Source: Hymenobacter algoricola (lineage in GTDB: Bacteria > Bacteroidota > Bacteroidia > Cytophagales > Hymenobacteraceae). From it: a stretch of 64,000 bases of DNA. Location: the NCBI RefSeq assembly GCF_039539525.1, contig NZ_BAABDH010000036.1, positions 62,001 to 126,000 on the forward strand. The letters are read 5' to 3'. Both the position numbers and the translations under genes were made by a program. Under the pieces are notes generated by a model. The model was not told the DNA's origin, searched no databases, and was given only the letters and a program-made list of their open reading frames with translations. Positions 23,981 to 33,597 of this stretch are shown piece by piece. Each line of letters opens with the position of its first letter. The first letter of the stretch is position 1.

Positions 23981-26956
23981 ATGAAAACTCTTCTACAATC
24001 GATCCGCCTCGTGCGTTGGGGAATAGCCCTGTTTCTGCTGGGCAACCTGTCGGGCTGCGGGGGAAACAGCACACCTGGCCACTCCTGGCTGGAGCAGTCG
24101 TCCCGGCCGGCGGCCGGCCAAAACCACCGGGAGCGGGGGCAAGCGGAAGGGGCCAAGCACCCCGACCGCCCCGACCTGGCCGAGGCTCAGGAAGTGGCTC
24201 TCACCCGCGACCCGGCCACGGGAACCGTGCCCCGCGAGCGGCTGCTCGTAGCCCGGGAACAGGTAGCGCAGATGCTGGCCGACCGGGCCAGCCAGCGGGC
24301 TGCCGTCAGTGGCCTGGGCGCGGCCAACTGGACGGAAAAAGGCCCCAGCAACATTGCGGGCCGCGTGCGGGCCCTTCTGCCTGACCCGGCGGACGCTACC
24401 GGCAACAAGGTGTGGGCCGGCTCGGTCGGTGGCGGCCTATGGAAATCGGTAAATGCGGCGTCGGCTACGCCCACTTGGTCGAAGATAAATGACCTGTTCA
24501 GCAACCTGGCCATCAGCACCATAACCTACGACCCCGCCAACGCTGATATCATGTACTTCGGCACCGGCGAGGGTTTTGGCAATGCCGATGCTATCCGGGG
24601 ACTGGGCATCTGGAAATCAGCGGACCACGGCGTGACGTGGGCGCAGCTGGCTAGCACCAACAACTCGGATTTTCATTACGTCCAGAAGATCGTCGTAGAC
24701 AAGAATGGCTGGGTTTACGCGGCCACCCGAACCGGCCTGCGCCGCAGCAAGGACGGGGGCGCCACCTGGGTCGGGGTGCTGTATAACAACAGTGCCGGGT
24801 ACGGCCGGTTTTCTGACGTGGACGTGCACCCGACCACGGGCGCCGTGTATGCTTCGCTGGGTGTTTTTCAGACCGGCGGCGGCATCCTGTACTCAGCTTC
24901 CGGGGATGCCGGCACCTATACCATCCTGAATTCGGCAGCCGGCTCGGGACTGCCCGACATTGCTACCCATCACCGCGTAGAACTGGCTATTGCCCCCAGC
25001 GACCCCAGCCGGCTGTACGCCATGTTTTGCTCCACCACCAACACGCTGCTCAACATCTACCGCAGCTCCGACGGCGGCACCACCTGGCAGGTGCTGCCCA
25101 AGCCCAATGACGCCGATCCGAATATTTCCGACGCCGATTTCACCCGCTCCCAGGCCTGGTATGATCTGGCTCTGGCCGTTTCGCCCACCGACCCCAACAC
25201 GGTATTTGTGGGCGGCATCGATATTTTCAAAACCAGCAACGGCGGCGCGGCTACCCCGGCCAGCGTCGTCTGGCAGCAGGTAACCCACTGGTACGGGGGC
25301 TTCGGCTTTCAGAACGTCCACGCCGATCAGCACGCTGTTGCCTTTGTACCGGGCTCGGGCACCCACGCCTATTTCGCCAATGACGGCGGCATTGCCAGAA
25401 CCACTACCGCTACCGCCACTATCCCGGCGGTGACCCCCATCAACACCAGCTTCAACATCACCCAGTTCTACGCCGTGGCCGTGCACCCCACCGATTACGG
25501 CTATTTCCTGGCTGGTGCTCAAGACAACGGCACCCAGCAGTTCCGGGCCAGCACCGGCTCCGTGACCCGAGACGTGAATGGTGGCGACGGAGCCTTCTGC
25601 GCCATCGACGAAGAAAACCCCGATATTCAGTTTGCTACTTACGTCTTCAGCAATGTGTACCGCTCGACCACCAAAGGCGACGATTTTTTTCCGGGAATAA
25701 TTGAGGAAAGCGACAATGGCTCCTTCATCAATCCGCTGGAGTACGACAGCCGCAAGAACACGCTCTATTATAATTACAGCACCACGGCTGTTCCGGCCCA
25801 ACTGCGCCGGGCCCGCAATGCTACCGGTACCCGCGTGCTGACCACCATCGCGCTGCCCGTCGGTTCGGGCGTTGTCACGCACGTTGCCATATCCCCCAAC
25901 GTGACTAACCGCGTGTACGTGGGCACCAACGCGGGCCGGGTAATCCGGATCGACAGCGCGGCTACAACGCCCACGTTCACTACCCTTTTCAATTACGGCA
26001 GTGCCGTGTCCATTTCCGGCATTGCCGTGGAAAAGAGCAGCGCCACCCCGGAGCCCGATCAGCACATTCTGGCCACCATTGCCAACTACGGCGCCGTCAG
26101 CGTGCAGCAGACCAGCAACGCGGGCGGTGCCTGGGCGTCGGCTGAAGGCAACCTGCCGGATATGCCCGTGCGCTGGGTGCTGTTTGACCCCACTGCTGGC
26201 AAGCGCGCCATGCTGGCCACCGAGCTGGGCGTATGGACCACCGAAGACCTGACGGCGGCTTCCATTGTCTGGGTGCCTTCTAACACCAACCTGGCCAACG
26301 TGCGGGTGGACATGCTGCGCCTGCGCAAAGCCGATAAAACGGTGGTGGCGGCCACCCACGGCCGCGGCCTGTTCACCTCCGACATATTTGCCGTTGTGCC
26401 GCTGCCCGTGGAGCTGACCAGCTTTACGGGCCGGACCACCGACCAGGGGGTGACCCTGCGCTGGGAAACGGCCAGTGAGCGGAACTCCCGCGCCTTCGAG
26501 GTAGAGCGGGCCCCGGACGGCCGCACTTTCCGGCGGCTGGCCAGTGTGGCAGCGGCCGGTACCAGCACTACGCCCCACCGCTACGCCTACACCGATGGCG
26601 CGGCCCCGGCCGGCCGCAGCTACTACCGCCTGCGCCAGCTCGACGAAGACGGCACCGCCGCGTATTCGCCCATCATTGCCGTGGCGTGGCCTACCGGGCC
26701 TCCGCTTCTGCTGAGCCGCGTATATCCCAATCCCTTCCGCCGTGAACTGACGCTGACGCTGGGTCAGCCCGCCGCCGCCGGAACTACTGTCACCGTCACG
26801 GACCCGGCCGGCCGCGTGGCTTATCGGACGGAAGTAGCTGCTGGTGCCCGCCAGATGGCGCTACGGCTGCCAGCGGAACTAGCTCCCGGCCTCTACACAC
26901 TCACTGTAGCGCAGGGAAAAGCAAGAGACAGCCACCGGCTTGTGAAGAGTGAATGA
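23981..26956 (+). CDS. BNR/VPS10-like beta-propeller protein with lipobox and T9SS domain, copy 2
   Basis: A 991-residue paralogue of the 21180 gene. The N-terminus has a signal sequence ending in NLSGCGG, a plausible lipobox, which is unusual in a protein that also carries a C-terminal T9SS sorting domain (SRVYPNPFRRELTLTL to GLYTLTVAQG). The propeller repeats (ENG-type GLWKSVNAASATPTWSKIN, GIWKSADHGVTWAQL) and the DRPDLA and PRERLLVA N-terminal elements are conserved. Before the CTD there is an FN3-like segment PLPVELTSFTGRTTDQGVTL to SYYRLRQLDEDGTAAYSP. ATG 23981 is chosen because it starts the signal peptide. The frame is open about 30 codons upstream. Confidence 0.85.
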   Translation: MKTLLQSIRLVRWGIALFLLGNLSGCGGNSTPGHSWLEQSSRPAAGQNHRERGQAEGAKHPDRPDLAEAQEVALTRDPATGTVPRERLLVAREQVAQMLADRASQRAAVSGLGAANWTEKGPSNIAGRVRALLPDPADATGNKVWAGSVGGGLWKSVNAASATPTWSKINDLFSNLAISTITYDPANADIMYFGTGEGFGNADAIRGLGIWKSADHGVTWAQLASTNNSDFHYVQKIVVDKNGWVYAATRTGLRRSKDGGATWVGVLYNNSAGYGRFSDVDVHPTTGAVYASLGVFQTGGGILYSASGDAGTYTILNSAAGSGLPDIATHHRVELAIAPSDPSRLYAMFCSTTNTLLNIYRSSDGGTTWQVLPKPNDADPNISDADFTRSQAWYDLALAVSPTDPNTVFVGGIDIFKTSNGGAATPASVVWQQVTHWYGGFGFQNVHADQHAVAFVPGSGTHAYFANDGGIARTTTATATIPAVTPINTSFNITQFYAVAVHPTDYGYFLAGAQDNGTQQFRASTGSVTRDVNGGDGAFCAIDEENPDIQFATYVFSNVYRSTTKGDDFFPGIIEESDNGSFINPLEYDSRKNTLYYNYSTTAVPAQLRRARNATGTRVLTTIALPVGSGVVTHVAISPNVTNRVYVGTNAGRVIRIDSAATTPTFTTLFNYGSAVSISGIAVEKSSATPEPDQHILATIANYGAVSVQQTSNAGGAWASAEGNLPDMPVRWVLFDPTAGKRAMLATELGVWTTEDLTAASIVWVPSNTNLANVRVDMLRLRKADKTVVAATHGRGLFTSDIFAVVPLPVELTSFTGRTTDQGVTLRWETASERNSRAFEVERAPDGRTFRRLASVAAAGTSTTPHRYAYTDGAAPAGRSYYRLRQLDEDGTAAYSPIIAVAWPTGPPLLLSRVYPNPFRRELTLTLGQPAAAGTTVTVTDPAGRVAYRTEVAAGARQMALRLPAELAPGLYTLTVAQGKARDSHRLVKSE

Positions 26957-27144
26957 ACAAGGAGATTATTGAACTTAAACAAGTGTGCGGGGGCAAGTGA
27001 AATACTATTTGTTATTGTATTTAATTAATGGGTTAAATGATTTAAAGAACGTAAGCAATGTTCAATTAGGGGTATTTAGGTTTGTTTTTGACATAAAAAT
27101 CTAAAATACAGCCAGGTAAAATAGGATGCAATCAATGGTTGGTA

Positions 27145-27152
27145 TATTTTTG
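27145..27152 (+). promoter_or_regulatory. -7 box TATTTTTG for T9SS copy 3
   Basis: A perfect TAnnTTTG match 30 bp upstream of the ATG, in a 225-bp AT-rich interval that is otherwise featureless. No clear -33 TTG. Confidence 0.5.
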
Positions 27153-27181
27153 CCAGGACTGACCATTCATTTTTCTGGCGT

Positions 27182-30172
27182 ATGCGTAACTTTTTCTCTT
27201 TGTTGAACCGGAGGCAGTGGCTGCTGTCTGCTACCACCGGCTTGTTGATTTTGGTAGCCGTGTGCTATTCGTCCTGGCGCACTGGTGGTAGCATAGCGGC
27301 GCTGGCCCAGTGGGAAGAAAACGATGAGGACCGGCCTGACCGGCCGGATCTGGCGCTGCTGCAGGAAATGCGGCGTACGCGCGACCCCGCGACGGGCACC
27401 GTACCCAACGAGCGGCTGCTGGTGGCCCAGGAGCGGGCCGATGAGCTGCTGGCCCTGCAGGCCCAGCAGCGGCCTTCGGCCACGGTGCTATCCTCGGCTA
27501 CCTGGACGGAGAGAGGCCCTTCCAACGTGGCCGGACGCGTGCGCTCCATCCTTATCGACCCGGCCGATGCCTCTGGTAATACCATCTGGACGGGCTCAGT
27601 AGCGGGTGGCCTCTGGAAAAGCACCAACGCCACCAACGCCACGCCCACCTGGACGATTGTCAACGGGTTCTTCGCCAACATGGCCATTACGTCGTTGGCC
27701 TACGACCCGACGAATACGGATATCATGTACTTCGGGACCGGCGAAGGGTTTTACAACGCGGATGCCATCCGGGGGCTGGGTATCTGGAAATCAACTGACC
27801 ACGGGGCCACCTGGAACCAGCTGGCCGCTACCAACAACTCCAACTTTTACTACGTGACCCGCATAGCCGTGCAGCCGGGTACCGGCTACGTGTTTGCTAC
27901 CACCCGCACCGGCGTGTTTCGCAGTAAGGATAAAGGCGTTACCTGGGCCGCCGTGCTGCAAACTACTGACAGCGGCGGCGGGGCACTGCGCATGGCCGAC
28001 GTGAAAATCAGCAGCAACGGCACCATCTTCGTGGGCGGCGGGGTGTTCCAGACCGGCGGTATCTACCGCTCCACTAACAACGGCGACTCCTTCACCAACC
28101 TCAACACCACCGCCGGTACCGGCTTGCCGGCCCAGAGCATTGGCTACCACCGCATCGAGCTGGCCTGCGCCCCGTCGGATGCCAACCGCGTGTATGCCAT
28201 TTTTACTTCCAGTACGGATGTAGCCCTGGACATCTACATGACCAAGGACGGGGGCGCTACCTGGGCCATCATCAACAAGCCCACTGGCGACTTCACTAAT
28301 GGCCAGGGCTGGTATTCGCTGGCCATTGGCGTATCTCCCACCGACCCTAGTCTGTTTTACGTGGGCGGCCTGGACCTGTGGCTGACTATCAATGCCGATG
28401 CCGTGAAGGGCAATGGCAGTGCCAATAATACCTGGACGCAGACCTCGATCTGGAGCACGGCAGTTACGAATACTAACTACGTGCACGCCGACCACCACGT
28501 GGTGGCCTGGATACCGCAAACTACCGGCACGGCCGCCAAAGCGTACTTCGGCAGCGACGGCGGCATTGCCTACTCGGCCAATGCCAACGTAACGGCCCCA
28601 ACCTATGGTCAGCGCAACAACGGTCTGAACGTGACCCAGTTTTACGCCGTGGCCGTGCATCCCAGCGACGTGAGCTACTTCCTGGCCGGCTCCCAGGACA
28701 ACGGCACCCAGCGCTATACCTCCGGCAGCGGCCAGGTTACGGCCCAGGCCACCGGCGGCGACGGCGCGTTCTGCTTCATCGACCAGAATGAGCCGCAGTT
28801 TCAGTTTACGTCCTACATATATGCCCAGTACCGCCGCTCCAGTACCGGCGGAGCGCCCGGCTCCTACACCAACATCAACCTGAGCGGCACTGCCGGGCAG
28901 TTCATCAACCCGACTGACTACGACAGCCGCAGCAACGTGCTCTACGGCGGCTGGACGGTAGACCGCTATTTTCGCATGCCCAATGCCACCACGGCCGCTA
29001 CGGCTACCAACGTGCTGCTGGCTACCGGCGCGGGCATGGTCAGCCACGTCACCGTGTCGCCCAACAATCAGGACCGGCTTTTCGTGGGCACTGAGCCGGA
29101 TTTCTCCCTACCGCCGGCCTCGCGCGGCCCCGGCCACCTGTACCGGGTGGATAACGCGGCTGCGGCTACGCCCATCGTGACGCTGCTTTACACCGCCCCG
29201 GCCGGCATGTCGATATCGAGCGTGGCGGTGGAAACCGGGAATGACGCGCACCTGCTCGTCACGCTCTCCAACTACAGCGCTACCAACTCCAAGGTGCTCG
29301 AAACCAGCGAGGGTACCAACACGGGCACGGCCACCGTAGCCGCCGCCACCTGGACCAGCCGCCAGGGCAACCTACCCGATATGCCCGTGCGCTGGGCCTT
29401 GTTTGACCCTACCAGCAACAAGCGCGCGATGCTGGCTACCGAGCTGGGGGTGTGGAGCACCGAAGACCTGTCGGCAGCCAGCCCGGCGTGGAGCCCGGCC
29501 AGCACTGGCATGGCCAACGTGCGGGTAGATATGCTGCGCATCCGCCCCTCCGACCAGCAGCTGGTGGCGGCCACCCACGGCCGCGGGCTGTTCACGTCGG
29601 ATATTCTGAAAAATCAGCCCCTGCCCGTAGAGCTCACCAGCTTCACCGGCCGCCTGGCTGAGCAGGGTGTGGCCCTGCGCTGGCAGACCGCTTCCGAAAC
29701 GAATTCCGCGCGCTTCGAGGTGGAGCGGGCCGCCGTGGGGCAGAGCTTCCAGCCACTGGCCCGCATCGGGGCGGCGGGCAATAGCACCGCTGCCCGCAGC
29801 TACAGCTACACCGACGGCACAGTTACGCGAGGAATGTTCTACTACCGCTTACGGCAGGTCGACCAAGATGGCAGCAACAGCTACTCGCCCCTGGTTACGG
29901 TGCAGGTGCAGGCTGCCGCCGTGCCGCTGCTGACCAGCGTTTACCCGAACCCGTTCGGGCCGGAGCTGACCGTGCTGCTGCGGGAGCCGCTGGCCGGCGA
30001 CATCACCGCCACGCTCACCACGATGCAGGGCCGCGCCGTGTACAGCCGCACGATGCGCACTGACAACCGCACGCTGATCCTGCCGGTGCCGGCCGCCCTG
30101 GCCGCGGGCCCGTACGTTCTCACCGTGCGCGGTGCCGGCCAGCAAGCCAGCCGCCGCGTCATTCACCGCTAA
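27182..30172 (+). CDS. secreted BNR/VPS10-like beta-propeller protein with T9SS sorting domain, copy 3
   Basis: A 996-residue paralogue of copies 1 and 2. The signal anchor LLILVAVCYSSW is followed by DRPDRPDLALLQ and PNERLLVAQ. Propeller repeats include GLWKSTNATNATPTWTIVN, GIWKSTDHGATWNQL and IYRSTNNGDSFTNL, each BNR-like. PLPVELTSFTGRLAEQGVAL begins the FN3-like segment, and TSVYPNPFGPELTVLL to GPYVLTVRG is the T9SS domain. It probably binds or acts on extracellular polymer; substrate unknown. A very long hairpin follows its stop. Confidence 0.85.
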   Translation: MRNFFSLLNRRQWLLSATTGLLILVAVCYSSWRTGGSIAALAQWEENDEDRPDRPDLALLQEMRRTRDPATGTVPNERLLVAQERADELLALQAQQRPSATVLSSATWTERGPSNVAGRVRSILIDPADASGNTIWTGSVAGGLWKSTNATNATPTWTIVNGFFANMAITSLAYDPTNTDIMYFGTGEGFYNADAIRGLGIWKSTDHGATWNQLAATNNSNFYYVTRIAVQPGTGYVFATTRTGVFRSKDKGVTWAAVLQTTDSGGGALRMADVKISSNGTIFVGGGVFQTGGIYRSTNNGDSFTNLNTTAGTGLPAQSIGYHRIELACAPSDANRVYAIFTSSTDVALDIYMTKDGGATWAIINKPTGDFTNGQGWYSLAIGVSPTDPSLFYVGGLDLWLTINADAVKGNGSANNTWTQTSIWSTAVTNTNYVHADHHVVAWIPQTTGTAAKAYFGSDGGIAYSANANVTAPTYGQRNNGLNVTQFYAVAVHPSDVSYFLAGSQDNGTQRYTSGSGQVTAQATGGDGAFCFIDQNEPQFQFTSYIYAQYRRSSTGGAPGSYTNINLSGTAGQFINPTDYDSRSNVLYGGWTVDRYFRMPNATTAATATNVLLATGAGMVSHVTVSPNNQDRLFVGTEPDFSLPPASRGPGHLYRVDNAAAATPIVTLLYTAPAGMSISSVAVETGNDAHLLVTLSNYSATNSKVLETSEGTNTGTATVAAATWTSRQGNLPDMPVRWALFDPTSNKRAMLATELGVWSTEDLSAASPAWSPASTGMANVRVDMLRIRPSDQQLVAATHGRGLFTSDILKNQPLPVELTSFTGRLAEQGVALRWQTASETNSARFEVERAAVGQSFQPLARIGAAGNSTAARSYSYTDGTVTRGMFYYRLRQVDQDGSNSYSPLVTVQVQAAAVPLLTSVYPNPFGPELTVLLREPLAGDITATLTTMQGRAVYSRTMRTDNRTLILPVPAALAAGPYVLTVRGAGQQASRRVIHR

Positions 30173-30200
30173 GAGCCTTTTTGCAGGGTGACTGCCTGAG

Positions 30201-30270
30201 GGCAAGTGCCAGAGCCCAAAAAGCCCACCGGAAATGTCTCCGGTGGGCTTTTTGGGCTCTGGTACTTGCC
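30201..30270. terminator. 70-bp giant hairpin between T9SS copy 3 and rpoN
   Basis: 32-bp arms (30201-30232 and 30239-30270) match except for one position, with a 6-nt loop. The middle of the stem contains AAAAAGCCCACCGGA, so an ordinary terminator is embedded in a longer palindrome. Confidence 0.8.
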
Positions 30271-30294
30271 GGTAGCGCGCGGACCAACCGTTTA

Positions 30295-31875
30295 TCACAG
30301 CTCCTTGCGCAGGCGGGCTACCGGAATGTTGAGCTGCTCGCGGTACTTGGCCACCGTGCGGCGGGCAATGTTGTAGCCGCGGGCGTTGAGCATTTTCTCC
30401 AGCTTGTCGTCGCTGAGGGGGCGGCCCTTGCTTTCGCCCTCGATGATTTCCTTCAGAATGTGTTTCACTTCCCGGGAGCTGGCATCCTCGCCCGAGTCGG
30501 TGGCAATGCCCTCGGAGAAAAAGTACTTGAGCGGGTAGATGCCGAACTCCGTCTGCACCGACTTGGAGTTGGCCACCCGGCTCACGGTGCTGATGTCCAT
30601 GCTGATTTCGGTGGCAATGTCCTTCAGAATCATGGGCCGCAGCTTGCTCTCGTCGCCTTCCAGGAAAAACTCGTGCTGGTAGCGTACGATGGAGTCCATG
30701 GTGCGCAGCAGGGTTTGCTGGCGCTGCTTGATGGCGTCGATAAACCAGCGGGCCGAGTCGAGCTTCTGCTTCACGAACGTCACGGCCTCCTTCATCTTCT
30801 TGTCCTTCTTGGCGGCCTTGTCGTAGGCTTGGAACATCTCGGTGTAGGCCGGGGCCACCCGCAGGTCCGGGGCATTGCGCGAGTTCAGCGTCAGGTTGAA
30901 CACGCCGTTGTCGGAGGTCAGGATGAAGTCGGGAATGATGTACTGCACCTTGCCCAAGCCCACCGGACCGGTGCCGCCGGGCTTGGGGTTGAGCTTCAGA
31001 ATCAGGGCAATGGCTTCCTTGAGCTCGTCGTCTTCCAGGTCCAGCTTCTGCTGAATGCGCTGGTAGTGCTTCTTGGTAAACTCGTCGAACGTCTCGTTCA
31101 GAATCCGCTCGGCGTGGTCGGTGGCCTCGTCCTGGGGGCGGCGCTCCAGCTGCAGCAGCAGGCATTCCTGCAGGTCGCGCGCGCCGATGCCGGCCGGGTC
31201 GAAGCTCTGCACCACGTGCAGCACAGCCTCAATATCCTCGGTAGTCGCCTCGATGTTCTGCGAAAAAGCCAGGTCGTTGGCAATGGCCGACAAGTCGCGG
31301 CGGATGTAGCCGTCGCCGTCGATGGAGCCGATCAGCTGGCGGCCGATGGCTTCCTGCTGCTCGTCGAGGTCGGCGAAGCCCAGCTGGTCCATCAGCGCGT
31401 CGAGCAGGGAGCCGCCGGTGTCGGCCAGGGGCATTTCCCGGTCGTCTTCGGGCTCGCCAGGGCCGTCGCCCTGCATCTTGTAGCCCGCTATTTCGTCGTC
31501 GTTGAGGTAGTCGCCCAGGTCGAGCTCCTCGTTGTCCTTGGTACTTTCGGCGGGCTCGTCCTTGGCGGGAATCTCCACTTCGGGCTGCTCCTCGCCGCCC
31601 TCGTCGAAGTCCTCATCCAGGGTGCTGTCGTCGGAGTCGAACTCCGAGTCGGGGTCGTCGAAGTCCTCGTCGGAGTCCGACTCGTCGTCGCGCTCCTGGT
31701 CTTCCAGCTCGTCGTCGGTGTTTTCATCGCCTTCTTCCAGCGCCGGGTTCACTTCCAGCTCTTCTTTGATGCGCGTTTCCAGCTCTGCGGTGGGAATTTG
31801 CAGCAGCTTGATGAATTGGATCTGTTGGGGAGACAACTTCTGCGAGAGAAGCTGCTTCATGTCAAGTCGTTGCAT
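30295..31875 (-). CDS. rpoN: RNA polymerase sigma-54 factor
   Basis: A 526-residue RpoN. Region I is at the N-terminus (MKQLLSQKLSPQQIQFIKLLQIPTAELE). A very long acidic linker (about residues 46-150, mostly Asp/Glu) follows, then the core-binding domain (LLDALMDQLGFADLDEQQ, SFDPAGIGARDLQECLLLQL) and the DNA-binding domain with HTH (DISTVSRVANSKSVQTEFG). The RpoN box ARRTVAKYRE is near residue 505. It directs -24/-12 promoters with AAA+ activators. A TATCTTTG box lies 49 bp upstream of its start. The acidic linker is longer than in most RpoN proteins. Confidence 0.96.
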   Translation of the reverse strand: MQRLDMKQLLSQKLSPQQIQFIKLLQIPTAELETRIKEELEVNPALEEGDENTDDELEDQERDDESDSDEDFDDPDSEFDSDDSTLDEDFDEGGEEQPEVEIPAKDEPAESTKDNEELDLGDYLNDDEIAGYKMQGDGPGEPEDDREMPLADTGGSLLDALMDQLGFADLDEQQEAIGRQLIGSIDGDGYIRRDLSAIANDLAFSQNIEATTEDIEAVLHVVQSFDPAGIGARDLQECLLLQLERRPQDEATDHAERILNETFDEFTKKHYQRIQQKLDLEDDELKEAIALILKLNPKPGGTGPVGLGKVQYIIPDFILTSDNGVFNLTLNSRNAPDLRVAPAYTEMFQAYDKAAKKDKKMKEAVTFVKQKLDSARWFIDAIKQRQQTLLRTMDSIVRYQHEFFLEGDESKLRPMILKDIATEISMDISTVSRVANSKSVQTEFGIYPLKYFFSEGIATDSGEDASSREVKHILKEIIEGESKGRPLSDDKLEKMLNARGYNIARRTVAKYREQLNIPVARLRKEL

Positions 31876-31923
31876 ACTCGTAAAGGCGTGTAGCCCCGCA
31901 GTGGAAAGGAAGAGGTGCTACTT

Positions 31924-31931
31924 CAAAGATA
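31924..31931 (-). promoter_or_regulatory. -7 box TATCTTTG for rpoN
   Basis: A perfect TAnnTTTG match on the minus strand, 49 bp upstream of the rpoN ATG. Confidence 0.6.
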
Positions 31932-32070
31932 GACCTTTCTGTACTTGAGTTGGGTCGAAAAAGTTAAGGCTAAATACGGGCATTGGGAGCTGACTTCGGC
32001 TATTGGGAGCCAAAAACAAAACATTCGGCGCGGTTCGGCTAAAACTGATTTCAGCGCTAGCCAAAACCTC

Positions 32071-32078
32071 TACCTTTG
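32071..32078 (+). promoter_or_regulatory. -7 box TACCTTTG for asnS
   Basis: A perfect TAnnTTTG match 34 bp upstream of the asnS ATG, divergent from the rpoN promoter. Confidence 0.6.
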
Positions 32079-32112
32079 TTTCTCTGAGTTTTAACCCCGA
32101 AATCCGAGTCCG

Positions 32113-33516
32113 ATGTCTGTCAGAAGGTCGAGCGTGCAGGACCTGCTCCGTAGTCAGGAGCTGGAGCGCGAAGTAGTAGTGAAAGGCTGGGTCCGCACCC
32201 GCCGTGGCAATAAATACGTGCAGTTCATTGCCGTCAACGACGGCTCCGGCTTCCACTCCATTCAGGTGGTAGCCGACGCGGAGAAGTTTCCCGAGGAGCA
32301 GCTCAGGGCCGACGGCGTGGAAAACGGCGCCGCCGTGATGGTACGCGGCAAGCTGGTGGCCTCCCAGGGCAAGGGCCAGAGCGTGGAAATTCAGGCGACG
32401 GAAATCACCGTGTACGGCAAGGCCGACACCGAAGCCTACCCGCTGCAGAAGAAGGGCCACTCGCTGGAGTTCCTGCGCGAAATTGCCCACCTGCGCCCCC
32501 GTACCAATACGTTCGGGGCCGTGCTGCGCATCCGCCACGCCATGGCCTTCGCCATTCACCAGTACTTCAACGACCACGGCTTCTACTACGTCCACACGCC
32601 CATCGTCACGGGCTCCGACGCCGAAGGCGCGGGCCAGATGTTCCGCGTGACCACGCTTTCGGACCAGAACCCCCCGCTGACGGAAGACAAGTCGGGCGTC
32701 GACTACAAGCAGGATTTCTTCGGCAAGCAGACCAACCTGACCGTGTCGGGGCAGCTGGAGGCCGAGGTGGCCGCCATGGCCCTGGGCAAAGTGTACACGT
32801 TCGGACCCACGTTCCGGGCCGAGAACTCCAACACCGCCCGCCACCTGGCCGAGTTCTGGATGGTGGAGCCCGAAGTGGCCTTCAACGATTTGCAGGACAA
32901 CATGGACCTGGCCGAGGACTTCCTCCGCAGCCTGGTGAAGTACGCCCTGGAGCATTGCGCCGACGACCTGAGCTTCCTCACCGAGCAGTACGACAAGGAG
33001 CTGCTGAGCCGCCTGCAGTTCGTGGTCGACAACGAGTTTCAGCGCCTGACCTACACCGAGGCCGTCGAAATCCTGAAAACGGCCAAGCAGAAGTTTGAAT
33101 TCCCCGTCGACTGGGGCACCGACCTGCAGAGCGAGCATGAGCGGTACCTGGTAGAAAAGCACTTCAAGAAGCCCGTTATCCTGACCGACTACCCCAAGGA
33201 TATCAAGGCGTTCTACATGAAGCTCAACGACGACGGCAAAACCGTGCGGGCCATGGACGTGCTGTTTCCCGGCATCGGCGAAATCATCGGCGGCTCCCAG
33301 CGCGAGGAAAACCTGGAGAAGCTGCAGGCCCGGATGGCGGCCATGAACGTGGCCGAGCACGAGCTGTGGTGGTACCTGGAGCTGCGCAAGTACGGCACCG
33401 CGCCCCACGCTGGCTTCGGCCTGGGCTTCGAGCGGCTGCTGCTGTTCGTGACGGGTATGGCCAACATTCGCGACGTAATTCCCTTCCCCCGCTTCCCGAA
33501 AAGCGCGGAGTTTTAA
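32113..33516 (+). CDS. asnS: asparaginyl-tRNA synthetase
   Basis: A 467-residue class IIb aminoacyl-tRNA synthetase that charges tRNA-Asn. The N-terminal OB-fold anticodon-binding domain spans about residues 15-110 (VVVKGWVRTRRGNKYVQFIAVNDG). The catalytic core includes motif 2 (FGPTFRAENSNTARHLAEFWMVEPE) and motif 3 (HAGFGLGFERLLLFVTGM). The insertion VTTLSDQNPPLTEDKSGVDYKQDFFGKQ matches AsnRS rather than AspRS. Length is normal. It is convergent with the Rof-like gene across a terminator. Confidence 0.97.
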   Translation: MSVRRSSVQDLLRSQELEREVVVKGWVRTRRGNKYVQFIAVNDGSGFHSIQVVADAEKFPEEQLRADGVENGAAVMVRGKLVASQGKGQSVEIQATEITVYGKADTEAYPLQKKGHSLEFLREIAHLRPRTNTFGAVLRIRHAMAFAIHQYFNDHGFYYVHTPIVTGSDAEGAGQMFRVTTLSDQNPPLTEDKSGVDYKQDFFGKQTNLTVSGQLEAEVAAMALGKVYTFGPTFRAENSNTARHLAEFWMVEPEVAFNDLQDNMDLAEDFLRSLVKYALEHCADDLSFLTEQYDKELLSRLQFVVDNEFQRLTYTEAVEILKTAKQKFEFPVDWGTDLQSEHERYLVEKHFKKPVILTDYPKDIKAFYMKLNDDGKTVRAMDVLFPGIGEIIGGSQREENLEKLQARMAAMNVAEHELWWYLELRKYGTAPHAGFGLGFERLLLFVTGMANIRDVIPFPRFPKSAEF

Positions 33517-33544
33517 GCTGCGAAACCGACTGGTTTTTGCGCGG

Positions 33545-33576
33545 AAAAGGCGGCCTCTGTTGAGAGGCCGCCTTTT
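33545..33576. terminator. bidirectional terminator asnS / Rof-like gene
   Basis: 14-bp arms AAAAGGCGGCCTCT and complement (33545-33558, 33563-33576) with a GTTG loop, A-run on the left and T-run on the right. Confidence 0.85.
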
Positions 33577-33597
33577 GCTTGTTGGATCTGGCGGAGT

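Noticed and set aside
30181..31893. Long plus-strand frame across rpoN
   Set aside because: It lies opposite a complete, well-conserved sigma-54 gene and has no domain of its own.
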